From Pontibacterium sinense (lineage in GTDB: Bacteria; Pseudomonadota; Gammaproteobacteria; Pseudomonadales; Balneatricaceae): a DNA stretch of 41,532 nucleotides. The notes beneath the pieces are model-generated. The model did not search any database. It was not told the DNA's origin and worked only from the letters and a program-made list of their open reading frames with translations. Within the stretch, counting starts at the first letter, position 1, and each line of letters starts with the position of its first letter. Positions 26,161 through 34,385 of the stretch are shown here, piece after piece. Both the position numbers and the translations under genes were made by a program. The stretch lies in contig NZ_JADEYS010000031.1 in assembly GCF_015209595.1 (NCBI RefSeq), positions 1 to 41,532 on the forward strand, given 5' to 3'.

Positions 26161-26823
26161 CTACGATTGAAGCTGTGTGAGTGCCTCTCGTAGTGCTTCT
26201 ATTTCCTCTTGCTGTTGTTGAACCGTCGCCTCCAACGTGTTGATCCGGGCGTTCAGGTCTGAATTTCCGCTCTCCGCAGAGGTGGTTGTCTGAGCAATGG
26301 AGGAGGTATCAACCTCACCGCTGAAAAGGTGTGTGAAGCGAGACTCTCGTTTACCGGGTTCCCGTGGTAAGCGTACGACCAGAGCACCATCGGTGCGTTC
26401 GCCAAGTGCCTGAAGGGCAGATTCCACCTCCTGCACGTTATTGAACTCATGTATGCGTTGTGTGCGGGTGCGCAGTTCGCCTGGTGTTTGTGGACCGCGC
26501 AAAAGCAACACGCACACAATGGCACGTTGTCCTTCGGTGAACTGAAGTTCGCTAAATTCAGTATTGCAGAATCGATGTTTGTATTTCACGACGCGGCTAC
26601 CAAAGCCGCTCTCTTCCCGGGTCAGTCGTTTAGCGGCAAGGTCATCCAGTATTTGCTGGACCTCGCTTTCATCGAGGTGCATGACAGGATCACGATTACT
26701 TTTCTGGTTGCAGGCAAGCGTCAGTGCGTTTAGGGAAAGTGGGTACTGGTCAGGTGTTGTGCTTTCCTTCTCTAACAGGCAGCCAATGACGCGAGTTTCG
26801 TTAAGGCTTAGCTCTAGATCCAT
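26161..26823 (-). CDS. yceH: YceH-family protein (UPF0502/DUF480)
   Basis: This 220-residue conserved cytosolic protein has two winged-helix modules and a C-terminal coiled coil. The family signature [30 protein letters not shown] is at the N-terminus, followed by [25 protein letters not shown] and the [18 protein letters not shown] segment. The coiled coil (about 185-220) is rich in Gln and Glu. AGGA lies nine bases before the chosen ATG, and an upstream in-frame start is ignored because family proteins begin here. Function is unknown; DNA binding is likely from the fold. Confidence 0.93.
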   Translation of the reverse strand: MDLELSLNETRVIGCLLEKESTTPDQYPLSLNALTLACNQKSNRDPVMHLDESEVQQILDDLAAKRLTREESGFGSRVVKYKHRFCNTEFSELQFTEGQRAIVCVLLLRGPQTPGELRTRTQRIHEFNNVQEVESALQALGERTDGALVVRLPREPGKRESRFTHLFSGEVDTSSIAQTTTSAESGNSDLNARINTLEATVQQQQEEIEALREALTQLQS

Positions 26824-27080
26824 AGTTAACAGTCCTGATGTGGTTGCTTCCGTATCATTTAGTTTCTGCTCTGATCGCGGAAAGATCAAGCGGCTAATAA
26901 TTATTGACTGAGATGTAATTAAAACAATGTTAATATTTAAAAACTAATATTATCAGTAAGTTAGGTGTTTATTAGAACAAGGATTGTGGAATTGGCTTGC
27001 TGTGCGTGTTGTTTTTCAGGCAATATAGAGGGATTCAAACAAAAACATTTTGTCCGTCCTTATAAAAACAAGGGGTTATC

Positions 27081-27290
27081 ATGATCCATTCAAACGTAAG
27101 TGGTTATGTTCATGAAGCCGGTACTGGCCTGGGTACCCATTGCGATGCAGTTCTTAGGGATTGTGCATCTATGCATGCGATAAAGGGGAGTGGGGTTGAT
27201 GCCAATGTGGCCGCGACTGCTGACAAGGATGTTAAAGAAACAGGCGGTTCTGCAACGCGCGCATATTATTCACAATGGGTGCGCCGCTGA
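27081..27290 (+). CDS. 69-aa protein sharing an N-terminus with the RTX protein
   Basis: This small orphan has a good ribosome site (AAGGGG, five bases before ATG) and a strong terminator 35 bases after its stop. No signal peptide is seen. Aligned with the RTX protein encoded 500 bases downstream, it shares SN at 4-5, V10, E12, a GTxCDxVxxD motif and then IK..G.D..V. It lacks the repeats that follow in the large protein. It could be a shortened paralog, a decayed copy, or a small partner. I assign no function. Confidence 0.65.
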   Translation: MIHSNVSGYVHEAGTGLGTHCDAVLRDCASMHAIKGSGVDANVAATADKDVKETGGSATRAYYSQWVRR

Positions 27291-27324
27291 CGGAAACGCT
27301 TGGCTTTCTATCATACGTATTATG

Positions 27325-27348
27325 AAACGCTCCTAAACAGGAGCGTTT
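27325..27348 (+). terminator. Rho-independent terminator
   Basis: AAACGCTCCT pairs with AGGAGCGTTT around a four-base loop, and a T-run follows. It closes the 69-aa gene. Confidence 0.92.
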
Positions 27349-27709
27349 TTTTATGCCTGCTATTTGCGGGTTCTGCTCTGTATTTCCCTATCCGTGATTT
27401 CGTGTCCCCGAACCCGTCTTCAGGCTTCTTCTAGTCGGATGAGGTCCTTGTCTGCTTTTCATGTCTTTGAGTGGCGTATCTGCTTCGATCGTAGTCCTGG
27501 TCGTAGTCTTGTGGACTTTGTTGGTTTGGAGGGGGATTTAAGATTCGATTCAGGTTGTGAGTGGCAGAATTCTCATGCCCTGATGCGAAGGCGGGGAGAA
27601 AATTGTTTAAATTTACGGGATTCTATAACAATTAAAACAGCATATAAATTTAAATTATAATAAAAACAATGGGTTATATTTTTATTAAAACGTATTTTAA
27701 AAATATGTG
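27349..27709. other. Intergenic region before the RTX gene
   Basis: A 98-codon frame (27364-27660) looks spurious, being rich in Arg, Ser and Cys and without a ribosome site. The segment from about 27600 onward is strikingly AT-rich compared with the rest of the window. I see no gene here. Confidence 0.5.
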
Positions 27710-27737
27710 TTGATGGTTTGTTTGAATTGGGTATACT
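27710..27737 (+). promoter_or_regulatory. Sigma-70-like promoter of the RTX gene
   Basis: TTGATG at 27710-27715 and TATACT at 27732-27737 are separated by 16 bases. They lie at the end of an AT-rich stretch, 55 bases before the ATG. Confidence 0.6.
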
Positions 27738-27792
27738 GGACTCATTCAAACATTAGTTCCCTTACGAAACGCCGGGAAAACAGGAGCTTACG

Positions 27793-28980
27793 ATGACTGA
27801 TTCAAACAACATTTCTGCAGTATGCGAAGATAATACAGAAGTAGTTACTGGTACTCAGTGTGATGATGTGATCGTTGATGAGTCTGGTCGTCAGATCATC
27901 AAAGCATTCGGCGGTGATGACGTTGTTAAGAGCGGTCAGGGCAACAACTCTGTTTATCTGGGTGCGGGTGACGATTTCTATAAAGCCACCGGCGAAGGCG
28001 ACGACTTCGTTAAAGGCGGCGCAGGAAATGACGCGGTCGTTTCTGGTAATGGTAATGATGTTGTTAAAGCCGGTTCCGGCGATGATGTGGTGTATTCCGG
28101 TACGGGTGATGATGTCGCTCACGGTGGTCGTGGTGCCGATACGCTGGATGGCGGTGAAGGTAGTGATGTGCTGTTTGGTGGCCGCGGTGATGATGTGATG
28201 CGCGGTGGCGAAGGTAGCGATGTCCTTAAGGGCCGCGCCGATAATGACTATATGGAAGGCGGCAGCGGTGATGATTTCATCGTAGGTGGTCGTGGTGATG
28301 ATGTTGCGCAAGGTAACGAAGGGAATGACACCATGCGCGGCGGTAAAGGTAATGACGTCTTTGACGGTGGTAACGGCGATGATGTTCTGCGCGGCGGTCG
28401 CGGTGATGACACGCTCAAAGGCGGTGACGGTGACGACACGCTGAAAGGTGGCAGTGGTAACGACACACTGAAAGGTGGTGATGGCAACGACTCTATGTAT
28501 GGCGGTGCTGACAATGATGTGCTGCTGGGTGGAGAAGGTCATGACACCATGCGCGGTGGTCGTGGTGATGACGTATTGAAAGGCGAAGCCGGTAACGACA
28601 TTCTGAAAGGCGGTCGTGGTGATGATGTCCTGAATGGCGGCGAGGGCTGCGATACGCTGAAAGGTGGCGCGGGTGATGATTTCCTGGTCGGCGGTAAGGA
28701 TGCAGATATGGCTTACGGCGGTCGTGGTAATGATACCTACGCGTTCGCGGCAGGCGATGGCAATGACTACTTCAATGGCGGTAAAAGTGATTGCTGGACA
28801 GATACAGTTGAGCTGTGCGCGCACGGTAACGACTGGACATTGACTGTGGATGGTCAGGCAGTTGATGTAAATATGGCAGATCAGGCGTTGGCGCTGTCTG
28901 CTGATTCTAGCGGTGTTGTGACTTTCGCAGACGGATCTGAGTTGGTCTTCGACAACATCGAATTGGTTGAGTGGGCATAA
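27793..28980 (+). CDS. RTX calcium-binding protein made almost only of repeats
   Basis: This 395-residue acidic protein has about 30 consecutive GGxGxDxxx nonapeptides (about residues 46-325). A 70-residue C-terminal segment ending VTFADGSELVFDNIELVEWA is typical of type I secretion (RTX) substrates. There is no N-terminal signal peptide and no catalytic domain. In calcium it should fold into a parallel beta-roll of about 15 turns outside the cell. The second residue of the repeats alternates: basic in even repeats, acidic in odd ones. CAGGAGC precedes the ATG, with a promoter upstream and a terminator downstream. No ABC exporter is adjacent, although tolC is in the window. The role is unknown; structural, adhesive or calcium-buffering uses are possible. 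Confidence 0.92.
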   Translation: MTDSNNISAVCEDNTEVVTGTQCDDVIVDESGRQIIKAFGGDDVVKSGQGNNSVYLGAGDDFYKATGEGDDFVKGGAGNDAVVSGNGNDVVKAGSGDDVVYSGTGDDVAHGGRGADTLDGGEGSDVLFGGRGDDVMRGGEGSDVLKGRADNDYMEGGSGDDFIVGGRGDDVAQGNEGNDTMRGGKGNDVFDGGNGDDVLRGGRGDDTLKGGDGDDTLKGGSGNDTLKGGDGNDSMYGGADNDVLLGGEGHDTMRGGRGDDVLKGEAGNDILKGGRGDDVLNGGEGCDTLKGGAGDDFLVGGKDADMAYGGRGNDTYAFAAGDGNDYFNGGKSDCWTDTVELCAHGNDWTLTVDGQAVDVNMADQALALSADSSGVVTFADGSELVFDNIELVEWA

Positions 28981-29024
28981 TCGCTTAATCAGACATTTCC
29001 CGATCGAGCAGAAGAGATCTTTTT

Positions 29025-29050
29025 AGCGCCCCCTTGGGGCGCTTTTTTTT
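29025..29050 (+). terminator. Rho-independent terminator of the RTX gene
   Basis: AGCGCCCC pairs with GGGGCGCT around a three-base loop. Eight Ts follow. Confidence 0.93.
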
Positions 29051-29101
29051 GGGCAAAAAACGGTTCTGAGTTTGAAATTTAAATGGGTGTCAGCAAGAGA
29101 G

Positions 29102-29425
29102 TTATTGAGCTTTCAGAGTAAATAGCAGGTAATCCGCTACTTTCTGCGCCTGACGGGGACTGAGCTGTTTGCGGAAGTTCGGCATCGCTGGCTTATCGTC
29201 GCGGCCATAAAGCACCAAATTGATCACCTCCTGCCGGGTGAGAGCTGTATGGGCATTCGCAGGAATTCCTTGCAGAAATTTGCCGTTCCCGGTTTGGCCG
29301 TGGCAGCTTTCACAATAGTGTGCAAACAGTGCTTTGCCGTCCGCTTTGTCGTTAGGGGTGCTGTCGTTACATCCTGTTAATACAAGGGTGCATGTTAGTA
29401 ATGTACCGAACCAAATGTAGTTCAT
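29102..29425 (-). CDS. Class I cytochrome c, lipoprotein
   Basis: This 107-residue haem protein is involved in periplasmic electron transfer. It has a lipoprotein signal ending in LTGC19, so it should be membrane-anchored. One CESCH haem site (C38, C41, H42) is present, and M81 in KPAMPNFRKQLS is the likely second iron ligand. This is the usual small mono-haem cytochrome c fold. GGAG lies nine bases before the ATG. No oxidase or dehydrogenase gene is adjacent, so its partner is unknown. Confidence 0.93.
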   Translation of the reverse strand: MNYIWFGTLLTCTLVLTGCNDSTPNDKADGKALFAHYCESCHGQTGNGKFLQGIPANAHTALTRQEVINLVLYGRDDKPAMPNFRKQLSPRQAQKVADYLLFTLKAQ

Positions 29426-29542
29426 TGGCGTAACTCCACTTCTAAGCCAACATTCTCACTTATTTTAGATAAGTCTCGAAATGATGCCCCGTGAGTGCCA
29501 GTTTATCTAGCCCTACTTAGGGAATTTTGTCGGAAAGTCACA

Positions 29543-29629
29543 GAAAAAAGCCGTGGGCACCCAAATGGTGCGCCACGGCATAAAAACAACGATGAAATCA
29601 TTGAGAAATAGCCAGACGAAGCCGGCTAC
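29543..29629 (-). ncRNA. Candidate small RNA, about 86 nt
   Basis: A perfect -10 TATAAT (minus strand, 29636-29641) points to a start near 29629. The transcript would open with a UAGCC..GGCUA hairpin carrying a UUCG-type loop. A second hairpin (CAAUGA/UCGUUG) comes next, then a U-rich stretch, and finally a 12-bp terminator stem (29550-29579) followed by six Us. No protein-coding gene ends at this terminator. The -35 is not obvious. I recognise no known sRNA family. Confidence 0.6.
29550..29579 (-). terminator. Orphan rho-independent terminator
   Basis: GCCGTGG plus GCACC pairs with GGTGC plus CCACGGC, with a single bulged base and a five-base loop. On the minus strand six Ts follow. No minus-strand gene lies directly upstream. 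Confidence 0.85.
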
Positions 29630-29862
29630 ATTGAAATTATAACGTATTCAAATGAGTGAGATATTCCCAAAATGTATTGTGCGTTGCGGAATTTTGGTTC
29701 TGTTGGTGTGGTTTTAAAGAAGTGATCGGTTGACGAGGCAGAGGTTATGTATGGGATTTGAGAGAATGGTGAGCATTGAGCTGAAAATAGTTCTTTAACT
29801 CCATTACAGTGAACAAATATCGCTACAATACAGGCCTGCGACTTTCTAAGGATGTTTCGATC

Positions 29863-30840
29863 ATGCTTCATATCACCAATGGCGATAACGCCAATCAAGT
29901 ACTTCAGCACGCGGGTATCAGCGGGCGTTTTTTGTCCTGGGCTGATGTTCTTCATGACGGCCCGATCCCCGCAGGTTTAACGCTGGATGAGATGTCGCAG
30001 GTACGGGCAAACTTTATCCACCATTGTGGTTGGGCAAGTGAGTTTGAAGCACTGACCCACTTTCAATCGCGTGATGCGGTGTTCCTGTCGAGCGCTCGTG
30101 AAGGTGGGGTGGTGATCTGGAACTCACCGGAGCTTTACGATCAGTTGCACCTGATTCAGCTTCTCAGTTGGTATAACAGTGAGGCGGGCCGTCATTGTCA
30201 GCCGCCCGAGCTGGTATTGGTGCCGTTCCTGTTGGGATTGGCAACCGAGGAACATGATCTACCCGAATGCCTGAATCAGCGTCAGGTCGTCAGTACCGAG
30301 CAGTTGCAGGTGTCAGAAGAGGCTTGGTACGCGTTGACGGCATCAAATCCACGTATGTTGGCCGCGATGTTAAAACAAGACTTGAGTTGCTTGCCCTATT
30401 TGAAAAGTGGCCTTCAGCGTTTGGTTGAGGAATATCCGGATTTAAACGGTATTAACCGTACAGAGCGACAGATACTGTCGATTCTTTCAGGTGGAGAATC
30501 TGCGCCGGGTAGCGTGTTCAGGGATTCTCAGCAGCTGGAGAATCCTCAGTTTATGGGTGACTCCAGCTTCTGGTTGGTCATTAAAAGGATGGTTGAAAGC
30601 GATCGGCCTTTGATTGCTCTGGCGGATGGCAGTGCGTTCAAATTGCCGGGGATGTTTGGGGCGGATGAGGCATTTTTACAGCAGCAGCTGTTGATCACTG
30701 ATCTCGGGGCTGAGGTATTGGCAGGAGATGCAAACTGGCTGGCTCAACGGCAAATTGATCGTTGGGTGGGCGGTGTGCATCTAAATCCAGAGAATATCTG
30801 GTGTTGGTGTGCTGAGAACGCCGAGTTTGTGCGCGTTTGA
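29863..30840 (+). CDS. DUF1835-like protein
   Basis: This 325-residue soluble protein has the N-terminal pattern LHITNGDNANQVLQHAGISG with WADVLHDGPIP, typical of DUF1835 proteins, whose role is unknown. The C-terminal part (from about 215, NRTERQILSILSGG) looks like a helical module with a DPxF-like motif replaced by GDSSFW. AAGGATG precedes the chosen ATG; an upstream in-frame start 18 codons earlier is unlikely. It appears monocistronic. Confidence 0.82.
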   Translation: MLHITNGDNANQVLQHAGISGRFLSWADVLHDGPIPAGLTLDEMSQVRANFIHHCGWASEFEALTHFQSRDAVFLSSAREGGVVIWNSPELYDQLHLIQLLSWYNSEAGRHCQPPELVLVPFLLGLATEEHDLPECLNQRQVVSTEQLQVSEEAWYALTASNPRMLAAMLKQDLSCLPYLKSGLQRLVEEYPDLNGINRTERQILSILSGGESAPGSVFRDSQQLENPQFMGDSSFWLVIKRMVESDRPLIALADGSAFKLPGMFGADEAFLQQQLLITDLGAEVLAGDANWLAQRQIDRWVGGVHLNPENIWCWCAENAEFVRV

Positions 30841-31027
30841 GGCAGTATTTTCGCTTTGACCTGTTTTTCGTCGGGTTTACGCTGGCAGACCCCATAATGC
30901 TTTGGTTATGATGGCACTTCCTAACTAATTTTTTGGAAGGTTCAAAGGTGTTTCCGCCTGCACACAGCTGACTGGCTGAGGTTTGAGCAACTTTGTGCAT
31001 TTCCTTTCTCTAATGGAGAATTTCTCA

Positions 31028-31510
31028 ATGCAGATCGCTGATAAAACAGTTGTCCAGATCAACTACACCCTGAAAAACGACAGTGGTGAGGTTCTGGATT
31101 CATCTGAAGGACAGGAGCCTCTGGCGTTTCTGTGCGGCGCTCAGAATATCATTCCAGGTCTGGAAAATGCGCTGCTGGGCAAGCAGGTTGGCGATAAGTT
31201 GGATGTACGTGTAGAGCCTTCTGAAGGTTACGGCGAAGTACACGAAGAAATGATTCAGAAAGTGCCTAAGGAAAACTTCGAGGGTGTAGATACAGTTGAA
31301 GTAGGCATGCAGTTTATGGCTCAGGCGCCATGGGGTGAGCAGCCAGTGACTGTCATCAAAGTTGAAGAAGATGGCGTTACGCTGGACGGCAACCACCCAA
31401 TGGCGGGTCAGATCCTGAACTTCAGCGTTGAAGTTGTTGAAGTGCGCGAAGCATCTGAAGAAGAAGTAGAGCACGGTCACGCGCACGGCGCGGGTGGTCA
31501 CCACCACTAA
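31028..31510 (+). CDS. slyD: SlyD-type FKBP peptidyl-prolyl isomerase
   Basis: This 160-residue cytosolic prolyl isomerase and chaperone binds metal through its tail. It shows the FKBP core, MQIADKTVVQINYTL and PLAFLCGAQNIIPGLENALLG. The inserted IF chaperone domain (about 70-125) and a His-rich end (HGHAHGAGGHHH) complete the pattern. The tail is shorter than in E. coli SlyD and lacks cysteines, so nickel handling may be reduced. GGAG lies nine bases before the ATG. Confidence 0.95.
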   Translation: MQIADKTVVQINYTLKNDSGEVLDSSEGQEPLAFLCGAQNIIPGLENALLGKQVGDKLDVRVEPSEGYGEVHEEMIQKVPKENFEGVDTVEVGMQFMAQAPWGEQPVTVIKVEEDGVTLDGNHPMAGQILNFSVEVVEVREASEEEVEHGHAHGAGGHHH

Positions 31511-31546
31511 GATCGATGCGGTCGGTTAAATAACCGGCCATACATT

Positions 31547-31580
31547 AAAAACCTGTATGGAGTGATTCATACAGGTTTTT
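31547..31580 (+). terminator. Rho-independent terminator of slyD
   Basis: A perfect 13-bp stem (AAAAACCTGTATG/CATACAGGTTTTT) has an eight-base loop and a T-run. Confidence 0.92.
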
Positions 31581-31598
31581 TTGTGCCTGCGATTTAAG

Positions 31599-31645
31599 CA
31601 AATCATGAATCGGATTATGACAGCGAAGCGAAACCTCATGATTTG
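31599..31645. repeat. Inverted repeat in intergenic region
   Basis: CAAATCATGA (31599-31608) is repeated inverted as TCATGATTTG (31636-31645). It lies about 85 bases upstream of the sigma-54-like promoter, where an activator could bind. That role is only inferred from position. Confidence 0.4.
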
Positions 31646-31726
31646 ATTAGGTTTTTAAGTGTTTAGTATTTGATCAAGATGGGCTGAGCCCTTGCTATAC
31701 GGGGCGTCTTCCCCCGTTTATATAAC

Positions 31727-31742
31727 TGGCACGGTACTTGTA
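31727..31742 (+). promoter_or_regulatory. Sigma-54-like promoter
   Basis: TGGCACGGTACTTGTA matches the -24/-12 consensus TGGCACG-N4-TTGCW at all but one informative base, with T for C in the -12 block. It predicts a transcript start near 31753. Confidence 0.5.
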
Positions 31743-31752
31743 TTAAGTTGAG

Positions 31753-31923
31753 TCAGCCATGATGGCGGAGCGTTGATGCCTTAGCGCAGTGTTCCGCCTG
31801 TCTGGCTAGATTTCCAGCCTTCCTTGATAGGGCGTCACAGGGGCTGGAGGAAATCTTGCCTGTCTTATCAATGTGACACATAGCACTCTAGGTTCGCCCC
31901 GGCTTATGTCGGGGCTTTTTTTT
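31753..31923 (+). ncRNA. Candidate structured RNA, about 170 nt
   Basis: Between a sigma-54-like promoter and a strong terminator lies a region with no ORF but dense pairing. An outer AGCC..GGCU stem encloses GGCGGA (31764-31769)/UCCGCC (31793-31798). Next GAUUUCC-AGCC pairs with GGCU-GGAAAUC (31809-31855, three-base bulge). The terminator stem comes last. Two GGA motifs occur. It lacks the A-rich repeats of CrcZ-type RNAs. I recognise no family, and it could instead be a long leader with early termination for the next gene. Confidence 0.55.
31896..31923 (+). terminator. Rho-independent terminator, not after a gene
   Basis: GCCCCG pairs with CGGGGC around an eight-base loop. Eight Ts follow. 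It stands 380 bases after slyD, which has its own terminator, and 150 bases before the next gene. Confidence 0.9.
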
Positions 31924-32076
31924 ATCAAGTATCTGATTTTTCGCGTGTAAATTTCCTCATACCCTTTTCTGCACCCTCAACTAAGCTTAAGTAGCTTACA
32001 GCGAGCTGGATCTGACCTGATCCAAGTCTGGCGCACGGAACGTACAGCCTGCTAATTAACGAGAGGAGCCTGTGCT

Positions 32077-32382
32077 ATGAATATGTCTGAATTCATCACT
32101 CTGGCGGAACAGCATCGTCTGCGTAACGTAAATTTCATTGAGTCCGGTTGTGGTCCAATGGTGATTCAAGTTGAATACGGCAAGGACAAAGAGGTTGCAA
32201 AGGACCTGATTAAAGATAATGAAGGTGGTGTGATTACCTGTAGAAGTGTGACCGAAGCCTATGACATTTGTCATCGGGCCGGTGTGCATCGTGCCAATCT
32301 GGTACAGGTAATTCCCCATGATGAGGCTTGCACAAACAGCTTTGCTGACTACCACAGTGAATCTATTCCGTTGAGGTTCTGA
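32077..32382 (+). CDS. DUF6482-like small protein
   Basis: This 101-residue soluble protein starts at an ATG with GAGAGGAG upstream. The pattern NFIESGCGPMVIQVEYG, then ITCRSVTEAYDICHRAGVHRANLVQVIPHDEAC, resembles DUF6482, in which a beta-strand pair is followed by a helix and a conserved Y/H-DE turn. Function is unknown. An inverted repeat downstream (ACTCCCG/CGGGAGT, 32393-32428) may attenuate readthrough into moxR. Confidence 0.7.
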   Translation: MNMSEFITLAEQHRLRNVNFIESGCGPMVIQVEYGKDKEVAKDLIKDNEGGVITCRSVTEAYDICHRAGVHRANLVQVIPHDEACTNSFADYHSESIPLRF

Positions 32383-32479
32383 TCCATATTGAACTCCCGG
32401 ATAGAGGCCGCTGTCTGTTTTCGGGAGTCATTTGATAATTGTCTGAAGTTCTTTTTGTGACAGGAACCAGGGAAGCGAT

Positions 32480-33400
32480 ATGCAGGAAAAGATAGACCAT
32501 GCCATTGAGGTGATTGGTGGTGTGTTATACGGCAAGGAACGGCAGATTCGGCAGGCATTGACCTGTCTTTTTGCGCATGGGCACTTACTCATTGAAGACC
32601 TGCCGGGTATGGGTAAAACCACACTGGCACATGCTCTGGCGCAGGTGATGGGCCTGAACTATCAACGCGTCCAGTTCACCAGCGATATGCTGCCCGCCGA
32701 TCTGTTAGGTGTGACCGTGTTTGATGCGGGTAACAGTGAGTTTCGTTTTCATCGTGGGCCCGTATTTACACAGCTGCTGCTAGCGGACGAAATTAACCGG
32801 ACGACACCTAAGACCCAGAGTGCATTACTGGAGGCGATGGAGGAACATCAGGTTTCTCTGGACGGCCAGACCTATCCGTTACCGGACCCGTTTTTTGTGA
32901 TAGCAACGCAAAATCCTCTGAGCCAGTACGGTACCTTTCCTTTGCCTGAATCGCAGCTCGATCGCTTTCTGATGCGAATTGAATTGGGATATCCGGCTCA
33001 CGAAGCTGAGCGGGAGCTGCTAAAAGGTGGGGATGTTCGAGATCGCATTGGTGATCTGCCCGTGTGTATCGATCAGCAAACGCTACGCGAAATCTACCTT
33101 GCGTGCGACAAAGTACAGGCGTCAAACAGTCTGCTGGATTACTTGCAACGCTTGGTGCGTTACAGCCGTGAAGCGAAAGGCTTTGCATATGGCATTTCGC
33201 CACGCGGTGCGTTGGCGTTGCTGCGCAGTGCTAAAACATGGGCGTATATGCATGGTCGCCAATATGTTGTACCGGAGGATCTGCAAACGTTGTTGAAGCC
33301 CGTATTTGGCCACCGTTTGCGGGCGGCTGAAGACTATGCCGAGCATGGTGGGTTGGCGTTGGTTCAGCGATTGCTCAGTGAGGTCGATGTTGTCGGCTGA
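32480..33400 (+). CDS. MoxR-family AAA+ ATPase
   Basis: This 306-residue cytosolic ATPase is probably a chaperone that activates or assembles partners encoded downstream. Walker A (LPGMGKTT) and Walker B (LLADEINR) are intact. The sensor segment ATQNPLSQYGTFPLPESQLDRF and the C-terminal lid (YGISPRGALALLRSAKTWA) are characteristic of MoxR. AGGGAAG precedes the ATG. It forms an operon with DUF58 and transglutaminase genes, the usual context for this subgroup. Confidence 0.95.
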   Translation: MQEKIDHAIEVIGGVLYGKERQIRQALTCLFAHGHLLIEDLPGMGKTTLAHALAQVMGLNYQRVQFTSDMLPADLLGVTVFDAGNSEFRFHRGPVFTQLLLADEINRTTPKTQSALLEAMEEHQVSLDGQTYPLPDPFFVIATQNPLSQYGTFPLPESQLDRFLMRIELGYPAHEAERELLKGGDVRDRIGDLPVCIDQQTLREIYLACDKVQASNSLLDYLQRLVRYSREAKGFAYGISPRGALALLRSAKTWAYMHGRQYVVPEDLQTLLKPVFGHRLRAAEDYAEHGGLALVQRLLSEVDVVG

Positions 33401-33416
33401 GGGACGGCGGTTTGTT

Positions 33417-34385
33417 ATGTTCGCCAAGCTTAGAAAAAGCCTGCGGAGTCCATTTGATCGCTGGGCCGCCCGTCGGCGTCCAAAAGGTCGTTCTATTGAG
33501 CTGAACCATAAACGTATTTTTATCTTCCCGAGTCGTTCCGGCTGGGGGTTCATTTTCGTATCGCTCCTGTTGTTGCTTATCGGTGTGAACTACGAAAACA
33601 ATCTGCTCCATGCGGTGGCGTTTTTACTGCTCAGTATCTTTGTCGTCTCAATAATCCATACGTACAGCAATCTCTCCGGCATTAACATCACTGCCATTAG
33701 AGGGTATCCCTGTTTTGCCGGTGAGCAGGCTGAATTTGAGCTGCGCTTAAGCGGCGACGGTAAACGTGAACGGGAAAATGTGCAGCTCGCCTGGAAAGGA
33801 TGTCAGTCGCAAACTATCGAGATGATTGATCACTCCGGTTGCACCGTGCGCCTCTATCACCCTGCACCGGAGCGAGGGCGGCTGCATCCACGTCCGTTGC
33901 TGATCGAAAGTGTGTATCCGTTGGGGCTGCTAAGAGTCTGGAGTTGGCTTGAGGTCGATAGCAATGCGATTGTATATCCCAGTCCGAAAAAGAGCCTGCA
34001 GCCACAATCTTATATCCGTTCAGAGGGAGACGGGCGGATGCAGTCGCTTGACGGCGGAGAGGATTTTGCCGGGTTAGAGCAATATCACCCCGGTATGCCT
34101 TTACGTCACGTGGCATGGAAAACCTACGCCCGCGGACAGGGATTACACGCCAAAACGTTTCATGCCGAGGTGGATGAGCGAGTCTGGCTTGATTGGGATG
34201 CCCTGACCGGTATGTCCACAGAAACCCGTCTGTCCTGCTTATGCTATTTAGTGCTCCAGCTTGAGAAGCAGGGGGAGCATTACGGTCTGCGACTACCCGG
34301 CAGGGATTTTGAACCGGATCGGGGAGAAAACCATCGTCAGCAGTTGCTGACTGCGTTGGCACTCTTTCCGGGAGGGGTAGGATGA
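33417..34385 (+). CDS. DUF58 membrane protein
   Basis: This 322-residue inner-membrane protein has two helices near the N-terminus (about residues 35-75) and then a DUF58 domain with the signature FAGLEQYHPGMPLRHVAWKTYAR. The start is uncertain. The ATG chosen gives MFAKLRKSL, preceded by GAGGGACGGCGG. An ATG nine codons earlier (33390), overlapping moxR, is possible. It follows moxR closely and overlaps the next gene by ATGA, indicating coupled translation. The role of DUF58 is not settled. Confidence 0.92.
   Translation: MFAKLRKSLRSPFDRWAARRRPKGRSIELNHKRIFIFPSRSGWGFIFVSLLLLLIGVNYENNLLHAVAFLLLSIFVVSIIHTYSNLSGINITAIRGYPCFAGEQAEFELRLSGDGKRERENVQLAWKGCQSQTIEMIDHSGCTVRLYHPAPERGRLHPRPLLIESVYPLGLLRVWSWLEVDSNAIVYPSPKKSLQPQSYIRSEGDGRMQSLDGGEDFAGLEQYHPGMPLRHVAWKTYARGQGLHAKTFHAEVDERVWLDWDALTGMSTETRLSCLCYLVLQLEKQGEHYGLRLPGRDFEPDRGENHRQQLLTALALFPGGVG

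Noticed and set aside
27364-27660. A 98-codon plus-strand frame before the RTX gene
   Set aside because: It has an unusual Arg/Ser/Cys composition, no ribosome site, and runs straight out of the preceding terminator.
27802-28824. A 340-codon minus-strand frame opposite the RTX gene
   Set aside because: It is a shadow of the repetitive GGT/GAT codons, rich in Thr, Ile and Ala, with no ribosome site. Other long antisense frames in this gene have the same cause.
29626-29955. A 109-codon minus-strand frame that could own the orphan terminator
   Set aside because: It overlaps the start of the DUF1835-like gene, has no ribosome site and shows low-complexity codon use. The small RNA reading fits better.
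31753-31923. Possible 6S RNA, tmRNA or CrcZ-type RNA
   Set aside because: It has no long 6S-like rod with a central bubble, no tRNA-like ends, and none of the A-rich Hfq/Crc motifs.
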